From Patiria pectinifera (lineage: Eukaryota > Echinodermata > Asteroidea > Valvatida > Asterinidae): DNA of 64,000 nucleotides. A model generated the notes under the pieces. The model did no database searches, was not told the DNA's origin, and worked only from the letters and a program-made list of their open reading frames with translations. Position 1 is the stretch's first letter. Every line of letters begins with the position of its first letter. Both the position numbers and the translations under genes were made by a program. The stretch spans positions 4,226,465-4,290,464 of the forward strand of contig CM057149.1 in assembly GCA_029964075.1 (NCBI GenBank), written 5' to 3'. Of the stretch, positions 49,501 through 58,500 are shown piece by piece.

Positions 49501-52500
49501 CCTAGTAGCTCGCGTCGCGCTCTCTATTCGACCAAAATACGCTCATGTGACGTCACTTGCGCTGTATAAATATCACGACAAAACGGTCAATACATATTCT
49601 AGTTTCAAAATTATTCTACAAGTTCATCGCAGTCGAGTTACTTTCTCATGAAGACTACGTCGACTGCCTTGCGCCTAAGCTGCCTCAATGTCATTTCAAT
49701 GTCGCACGATTCACGCTCGCATAGCGCCCGAGTTGCGTAATGTACACCATGGCGGGTGTGCGTCTCAGAGCTCTGCCACTCGCACTTTTCATCACTGCTT
49801 TAGCCCACAGATTCTTTGCTGCAGGGCTAATTGTTGCAGAATTCGGGAGCTGGACCGCTGTAGATCAAGCAGGACATTTTATAGTGAATCTGCATCAACG
49901 TTTCAGGTTTAATGGACTAGATTTCGTTTTCTGCAATGGTGTGGTTTTGAGTGGTCAGCATGAGAACTTACTGAGTCACCATGGCCGTTGTGCTAATCTG
50001 CACAGGACTTTGCATAACAAAACAGGTACACGATCTGCTCTGCTTTTTGTTTTATTGGTGTGCCGTGATGTAGAAATAAACCCTTGACCAACGTACAAGT
50101 ATCCATGTAGAACTTGCCTTAAACCTGTCAAGTCAAATCAAATGGGCCTACTCTGTAACAGCTGCTATACCTGGTTCAACATAAGATGTCAGTCTGTGTC
50201 TTCATTGGAATACAGTCGCCTCCGTTGTCGGACTCCTACTTCGACTCTACTGTTTCAATTAGCAGTGACGAGATTTCAAACAGGTTCGACAACTCGATGC
50301 CATTTTTACATCAACCTGACCAAACACTAGCTTCTGAGGTTAATGCTACTAGTTCGAGGGCAATTTTTGGTGCGAACATTAATGCTCGGAGTACTAAAAA
50401 CAAAGTATCGAAACTCCAGGCATTTGTTCACTCAATGAACTTGTCTGTCGTCGCTGTCACTGAAACATGGGTGGACTCCACAATTCCGGACTCTGCTGTA
50501 TTCGAGACTCACAGTGTGTTTCGTAAGGATCGCAATCGTCGAAGTGGAGGTGTATTACTTGCGATTTCGAATTCTCTGAATCCAATAGCAGTTGATTCCA
50601 GTGGCTTTCCATCATCCATTGAGTTTGTATGCGCTGCTTTTACCATTAATTCTAAGCGTTGGCTCTGCGGAGCATACTACAGGCCTCCCACGGATGCTGC
50701 TTGTTTGGGACTTCTCGAAGAAGTATTGAATAATCTTGAATTGGACCTGTACGCCGGCTTTATTTTGATGGGCGATTTTAATATCAATTGGTCGCCTGTC
50801 AATCCGTGCCCACTGAAATCTACACTTCAAGATTTAGCCGACAGCTTTTGTGTGGATCAAGTCGTTTCTAAACCTACAAGGTCTTCAGCTGACTTTTTGA
50901 CGAATACCATAATTGATCTGATATTCACATCTCGACCAGATCGCGTTTGTAATGTCAGCATCGAGCCTGGACTGAGCAGTTCTCATCATCACATGGTTTC
51001 CTTCAGAATTCGAGGATCTCCTGGTAAGCTGCCAGATCAGGTTCGTGAAACGTTCCAATATCACAAAGCCGATCTGAACCACTTTCATAACTTGCTGTCT
51101 GCGGTGCCCTGGAACCTGACTGATTACAGCGACTTAGACGATGCTTGGGAGAACGTTAGCGAGTACTTTCTTGCTTGTGTGCGGGAATGTATGCCTGTCC
51201 GTCGAGGTAGAAAACGAGTTAAACCCTGGATTTCTGCGGATACTTGAAAACGCAGACTTTTCAGGAGAGCTCGATCTATAGGGACTGCGTCCGCCTGGAA
51301 CAAGTACAAACGATCTAGAAATAAGGTTCGCAAATCCTCCAAAAAGGCTTACAGTGACTTTGTGACTGATCTGTTTAAGAAAACGGATAACCGTAAGTCC
51401 TTCTGGTCGTTTGTTAAATCCAAACGAAATACTTCAAACTCTGTCGATTGCTTCCTTCTGTCGGACGGTAGCAAAATCTGTGACCCAACACGGATTGCAG
51501 CTGAGTTTAATGATCTGTTTGCCAGTTTCTTTTCTGGATCTGCGGATACCAACGATGTCACTGCCCCTGCGCTGGACATCCCACCTCTGAACAATTTCAG
51601 GATAACCACAGCGCAGGTTGCCTCTGAAATCAAGAAACTGTTTGCTCGAAAAGCTCACGGTCCAGATGGCATCAGTGCACAGATGCTAAAATTAGCTTGC
51701 CCTACCATTATACCTGTGCTGACTAAATTCTATAATAGCACGCTTGCTGCAGGATGTCTTCCAAAGTCTTGGAAGCGTGCTAATGTTGTGCCGGTATTCA
51801 AACGTGGTGACAAAACTAACTTGTGTAATTACAGGCCTGTCTTGTTAACTCCGATCGTCTGCAAAATCTTGGAGAAGATCGTTGTTCCCCAGATACTCGA
51901 CCACTGTCTGGAGAACGGTCTTGTATCCTCTCAGCAGCATGGCTTTATTCCAGGGAGATCTTGCAACACTGCATTATTATCGGCCACAACGGCCTGGTTG
52001 AGATCTCTGGATGCAAGAGTGCCTGCAGTGGACTTTATATCGTGGGATTTCAGCCGCGCTTTTGACACCATATCGCACAAGATCCTCGCTAAAAAACTTC
52101 ATCAGTGCTATAACACCAGTGGAGCTGCCCTTGAATGGATCGGATCATTTTTGACAAACCGTATGCAGCGAGTTGTATACAAAGGTAGCACATCCAGATG
52201 GTCGCCAGTTTCTTCTGGAGTGTCACAAGGCTCGGTTCTTGGGCCTTTGTTGTATGTGCTGTATGCTAACGATTTGCATCTTCACATTTCATCCAACGTC
52301 GTACAGTATGCCGATAACACAATTCTTTTTTAGAAATGTTTTCACCGATCTTCGTGATCCTCTACTTCAAAATGACTTGAACAGTATTTCAACGAGGGCT
52401 GACTCAAATTGCCTACATCTGAATGCTGGAAAATGCAAAGTTATGCGTTTATCATGGCGTCAACTACCCAGTCCTACTTACACCCTCGGAGGTTCTGCTT

Positions 52501-55500
52501 TGGATTGTGTGAGTTCCCTCAAGCTTCTTGGCTGCCTGTTCCAAAACAACCTGTCTTGGGATTCGCACGTTCAAGATGTTATCTCTAAGTGCAACAGACT
52601 CATTGGCCTGATATGTTTATCTGGCAATTGCCACTCCAGTGTTTCTCTCCACCTGTACAAGACCCTCATCTTGCCCATTGTTGACTATTGCTCGCCCGTT
52701 TGGTGGATCCACCGCAAAAAGCACATCGACGCCATCGAATCGATCCAGCGCCGGGAAAGTCGTATGATACTGCGACAGAACTATATGGAACAAAGCTACC
52801 AAGATAGACTGCAGAGCTTGGGTCTAATGACTCTTTCTAATAGGAGAACGTTTTTAAACACCAGTTCTACCACGAAACTTTTAATGTCTAAGAGATTGGG
52901 TTTTATGTCGGATTTTCTTAATTTGTTCCACGTTAATGTTAGGCACCCAGACATGCTCACTTTCCATCATTTAAATCCAAGGACTGATGCCTACAAATAT
53001 AGTGCTGCTGTTTGCTTTCCTAAAGTAATCTCTGAGCTTGATGCTGAAACCAGGAACATTTTGATTTTAGAGGGTGTGGGGGCTTTTCGTTCACATTTGA
53101 GGAGGGATTTATCCGACATGTCATTGGGAGTGTGTATAAACTAGCAGACATCAGATATGTTTATTTTGGGGGGAATTCGTCTCTATACTGGTTGTTTTTA
53201 ATACTTTGTTCTTTGGGGCGTTCCTTTTTTACTGGTTTTTACCCTTTTCCTGGTTTGATGGTGTTTTAATATAAATCCATTTTTATCAATTTTTATCTCA
53301 TCATGGTCATTTGGTCTCATTGGGGTTTTTCATCTAAGACAAAAAGCATCTTGAGATAGTACAGTCGGTCTGTTTTTATCATTACATGTTCGTAATTACA
53401 GTTGTTTAATTTTGTATAATATGGTTCTTATTTCTTTTTTATTTATTCATTTAAAATTCAGTGTTTTAATTTGAACCGGGGTCTGGTCAAACACATCGTT
53501 TGATGACAGTGTTTTATGCTTTTGTTTGTCCTTGACAGCCCCTGTTCATGTGGTTTTACATTTCCTTTTAATTCAATTTTATATTTATGTCTAAAGATGT
53601 AAAATAAAATAAATAAAATAAATTACGGCGCCCTGGACAGAGCGCAGAGGTGTTGCGATTGTTTTGAGCATGTTCAAAGACTTTGGCGCTCATTGGAGAC
53701 CATTAAGACCCTTTTGGCGACCTATCTAGTTGTCGCTGCGATCTAGTAGTTGTTTTTGCGCCCCAGCTATTTTTCAAGGACGCAGTGAGAGCGCATATAA
53801 GATCGCAGACAGTGTGACAGGGCCTTACGCGTCAGGCACCCATTGAAGCTAGCAGATATTGACGAGCCAGCACCTTTTTGCCGGGGGCTGCTCAGCTTGG
53901 GGCGGTAACTGGATATTAGTATACAAATAATGAATGTTTGTGAGTACAATGGTAAGAATAATTTCATGAGGTTTCAGATGAAATGTTCCATTCCACGAGG
54001 CGAAGCCGAGTGGATTGGAACATTTCATCTGTCGCCGAATAAAATTATTTTTACCATTGCATGAACGTGAAACATTCATTATTTGTTTTATAAAACACCT
54101 GAATACATCCTTGTAATCGGAGTGGTTGACTTTATAAGCCATTTTATTTAGGGTCAAAACTGTTTAAAAGTTCGACAAGTTCATCATATTTAATTTATGC
54201 AAATTGTTCAACAATAGAACTTCCATTGCACTGTGCGCTGCGCGCCGTGTGTTGGGACGAATAATTCAATGACATGTGATCAACGATCCACCAATCAGAT
54301 GACGGGGATTTATTTAGGTGGTGTATAAAATGCGATAATCCTACCCGGTCCCACCGATGGAGGTAAACCACTATCTACACCAATGAGTTGGGTTTAGGCC
54401 TCTTAACTTCTGCCTACTGTGTTGTTTCCACACTGTGTTGTTGCTGATATACTTGGCAGCAGGGGCTACCAGAAGGGTGTTCAGTAGTGTGCACACGACT
54501 GACTTGGGCGTTACAAAGTCTTCTGAAGCACCCACGAGGCAGTGGGGTTATTTCCCCTTAGCTAGGATGCACTACTAACTTCTATCTGACCCGAAATTGG
54601 AATCATGGTTGTGCTTCTCTAGGCAGTATTATTATACCCGAACTTATTATCTTCTAGAACTCATGGTAACATTTCCTTCTTCTAGGCAATGCATTTCTAA
54701 AGAAGCTCCACCTACCAGGGGCGATCTTGTTCTAGTGCCAGGGATTTGCTGAATCCTGTTATTCAGTATAAACAGTGTTAGCACAAAAACTCACATGTTT
54801 GAACTTGGTTAGGGGACGTTGAAAGGCCGTGCGGTAAATTTGGATAATTCAGTGAGAACGGAGGTATGGAGCTGCTGAATTCTTAAACATAACTTATGTA
54901 TGGGGAAAGTTAGTCGATATTAGTTTGGTGTTAAAAGGTTTAAAAGGATCCCTTCGGGAGCTCAACCCAGGTTTCGTACATACGTTTCACATTCTGTGCA
55001 ACAAAGTATAGGCCCTACATGTCGAGGGTCGCTCTGGTGTAATTGTGGCATGACTTAGACTAACTCTGTGAACTATGTTGCTTTTAATCAAATGGGGCAG
55101 TTATGCAGTGGAATTTATGAATACAAATGTCGAGGACATTTGTAATTCAGTGCATAATTTGGTTCAAAGCACTCACCTAGTCATATACCCTAAAAGTGAC
55201 TAAAATGCCATGAAGCTCGACCCTGGGCAACCTGGCTCTGCATGTCGGGTACAAATGTTTTAACCCTTGTCTGGGGCTTAACCAACGGGGTTGACATGGG
55301 GTTGGCTGTTGGGTTTGGCAGGGAATTCAAAATGTGACACTCTGCTTGTTTCAGTGCGGCATTAACTTCGTGTCAATCCTTGGATTTTCCTCGTAAGAAC
55401 AGGCCTTATTAGTTCCTCAAAACCCTAAACTACTGTTGATTCAACATCTGAATGAACCAAAGTATGTAATTTTTTTTTTCCAATTGAGAACGTACATTAT

Positions 55501-58500
55501 GTCCAGTCTTGGGATCGACTGCAAAAAAATGGCATATTGGAGGATTTGCTCATCGACCACATGTGGAAAGACATCATTGAGCACAAAAAGGCGCTGCTGG
55601 ATCTGATGGACATGTTTGACCTACTCTGTGAGCGTGTTTATGAGGTATGTTTTGCTTGCATTCGCAGTTCAAATCTAAAATGTATCAGGTACAAACATAG
55701 TTAATTACAGTGGATTTTGTGAAAAAAATACAGACTGACAGTAAAACACACGTTTCTATGCATGGGAGTAGATTGTCAGTCATATAGCCTGAGACGTAAT
55801 TTCTTTCTTATTGGAGAACATTTTACGATCAGATTCATCTAAAGTTCCTTCAGACATAGCCTTACATTGACAATACACATGTTTACAATGGTTGGACTGG
55901 TCCGTTGGACCACACCTACAGCCCAATAAGGTAAATCACAAGTCCTGCTATCGCAATGTACAGCAGGTATTCAGGACCAGGTAAGTTTTGTGTAAATAGA
56001 GAACTTTGCTAAAGTTCGACTTGAGAACTGCACAATTTAGCACATGGCCTACAAAAATATGTCTTACTTTTGTTCCTAAATAACTCTGTTGTTTACTTCC
56101 TCCATGAAAGATTACTTTCCACATAGTGTTACCCGCAATCTTTCTACTTTATCTCATCCGCAATGCAAAGCTTCAAGTCATAATTACATAAGTAAGGTTA
56201 ATTGTTACATACGTGAATTCAACACATAAAAATACAACTTTGTTAAATTTTGTGGCGGAAAATGCGTATTATCTTTGGCCACATAAATGCGTCCCGAATT
56301 GTAACCAGAAGCCACTCCATAAAATTCACTTATATTTATACATCGACAGAATCACTAAGTATTCTGAGAAGTCAAAATAATATATTTTTTTGGCGTCTGG
56401 GAATACTTAATGACATCCGTCAGCATTTTAGTACCATAAACATTTTCCACTTTAGCCTCGGAAGGAAGAGAAAAGTAGCACTGCACCATCCATGGCCACA
56501 CAGCCTTCCCCCGCAAATGCATCTTACTATGTGCCTTCAATGTTGCGGCAGCGGACATCACGTTCATCTCCACTTGAGACGATTGAGAAGAATTCAAACG
56601 TGTTCTATGTGGACTTCGAAGAATTCCTCCCTGGTAAATTCAGGCCGGCATGCCTTTAAATAGTATATTTTTTGGTAAAACGGAACAGTGTCACTGATTT
56701 CAACGGCACCAAACGGTAGTTTACACACAATGGAGGAACACCCTTTTTGCTGCTAAATAGTATGTTTTCCAATGTCTTTCATGTTGGTATACCCCATACA
56801 CGTTACTCTATTTTGGGTTCCACATTTGATTGATATTAGCAAGACATTTTTTTCATCCTTTTATGTTTAATTTAAAGTTCCAAAAAAGAAACTGACCGGG
56901 ATTTGAACAGCCAAATTCCGAATTGCCGTTCCGGCGCTCTACCAACTAAGCTATCCATCTCTCATATAGTCAGTTCCACTTTGTGGCTTATTTGAAAAAA
57001 ACAATGTGTGGTTTATTTTTGTCCAGATGGATTGTACCATCGGTTGGTTGTGCGAGCTTTGCGATGGTCTCAAGACTTGGGTGGAAGAAAGCCTGCCTTG
57101 CTCTATGATCGAGCAAGTTTCTATGTAGATGACCATCATCACTTCGCCCTGCAAATGGTGCACCAATCAAAGCTTGCATGTATCAAAGTAAGTAAGCGCA
57201 TTGTTTTAGAAGCAGCTACTGTTACATAAGTTTTGAACAAAAATAGTGTTAATGCAATGCAAGGAGGGAATCAAGCTCTTGATATGGACCCCCTGCACAA
57301 ATCACTTCTCAAAAGTGTGTGTATGGGGGGGGGGGGAGACATACCTTGATCAGAACTAATGCGAGCGCGCAGCACGAAGCCCTAACGTCATTGGCAGAGG
57401 CGTAGCAGGAGGGGGGTACTGGTAAAGACTGCCCTTTTTCATTCAAGTTCCCTTTTTTCACCATTGTTTCCTCCCCCCTCCAGTGCCTTTTTTTTCCCTA
57501 ACACTTGAAGTGCCCTTTTTTCAGCACATTTTTTTATCACATTTTCAGCACGGATGTGCAAGTGCCCTTTTCGCGAACTTTTTACCCCCCCCCCCGATAA
57601 AAATGACCTTGCTACGCCTCTGCTAAAATCATCACTTAAACATCACTGTCTAGTTTGGAGTCATTGAATCAGCTGTCCTGAGCTATGGAATCAAATGTAG
57701 GCTACAATTAGTATTCGTGGACGACAAAAGTGTTGGGGAAACGATATTTCCCCCCCCCCCCACACAACCAACGCCCTTGTTGGTGTGCAAGTACCGGCAC
57801 CTCCTCATCGGTTACAGTAGAAGATGGTTTGGAGAGACCACTCGGAGAAATACTTACCACCATACGCGTACAAACCAGCATTCTTACATGGTGTATCTCT
57901 CCCACTTGCTCTCTCAAAAGCGGTCTACTGTTCGTGCAAAGAGTCCAGAAGCCTATGTAATCATCCCTCTTGAGATGAACCCCAAATTCTCAGAAAAGTG
58001 CTTGGCCTCCCTTCCTATCATTATTTATGTGAAATTCACAAGCTTTGTTCTCATTTTCTTCTCAGTATTTACTTTAATTGTATTTTAATGACAATGACCC
58101 TTCTTTGTGTTCATAGGTGAGTGTTATGAGGGCGGGAGTTATTTCGCCCCCCAAACATGTCAAACCACCTTCAGCGGATGTTACGTGTAAGGTATGTTAA
58201 GTATAACAAACATGAATGCCCAAAAAGTTTTTAAGAAAGCCATCATTTAAAAAAAAAAAATCATGTTCCATCGGCGTTTTGATAGCGTTTTGTTATGGGT
58301 TATGGTTTTCTTTTCATCCCTCCCATCTCTACTTACAAAAAGTTTACAAATGAAAATACCAATTAATTCCACCGAAGAAAGTATATAGACCAGAAGGAAA
58401 GTATAATGTAATTGTAATGTCGTTACAGGTTAAAGACTTTGTGAAAGAGACTCTGCAGAACTTGAAAACCATGTGGATCAAGCGAAGTAACTACGGCATT

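Larger units (their letters stand above)
49288..53622 (+). mobile_element. CR1/L2-like LINE, near full length, in intron 13
   Basis: Flanking 8-bp copies TTACGGCG (49280-49287 and 53623-53630) mark the insertion. In order it carries a region ending in a 2A-like motif (about 50065-50085), a zinc-finger segment (about 50100-50215), an apurinic-type endonuclease (about 50360-51010), a reverse transcriptase (about 51640-52340) and a C-terminal region to 53144. A TAAA-repeat tail follows at about 53598-53622. At least three disabling changes are visible: stops after the 2A motif and at 51247, and a frame change near 52330. The good conservation suggests a fairly young copy. It lies in the sense orientation of the host gene. 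Confidence 0.9.
49240..53827. mobile_element. Short TIR element (MITE), split by a LINE
   Basis: The left end TAAAGGGCCTGGCACATTAT (49240) is matched inverted by the right end (GTGTGACAGGGCCTTA, ending 53827). Only about 48 bp of it lie left of the LINE and about 205 bp right of it, so the original element was about 250 bp. The LINE occupies 49288-53622. Confidence 0.55.

Noticed and set aside
57649-57960. Open stretches after an acceptor-like CATCACTGTCTAG (LQLVFVDDKSVGE, and another frame with TVEDGLERPLGEILTT)
   Set aside because: Exon 16 joins exon 17 in perfect phase (LACIK to VSVMRAG) and the family needs nothing between. The stretch contains a long C run and no donor of the right phase. 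It could be an old exon copy, but support is lacking.
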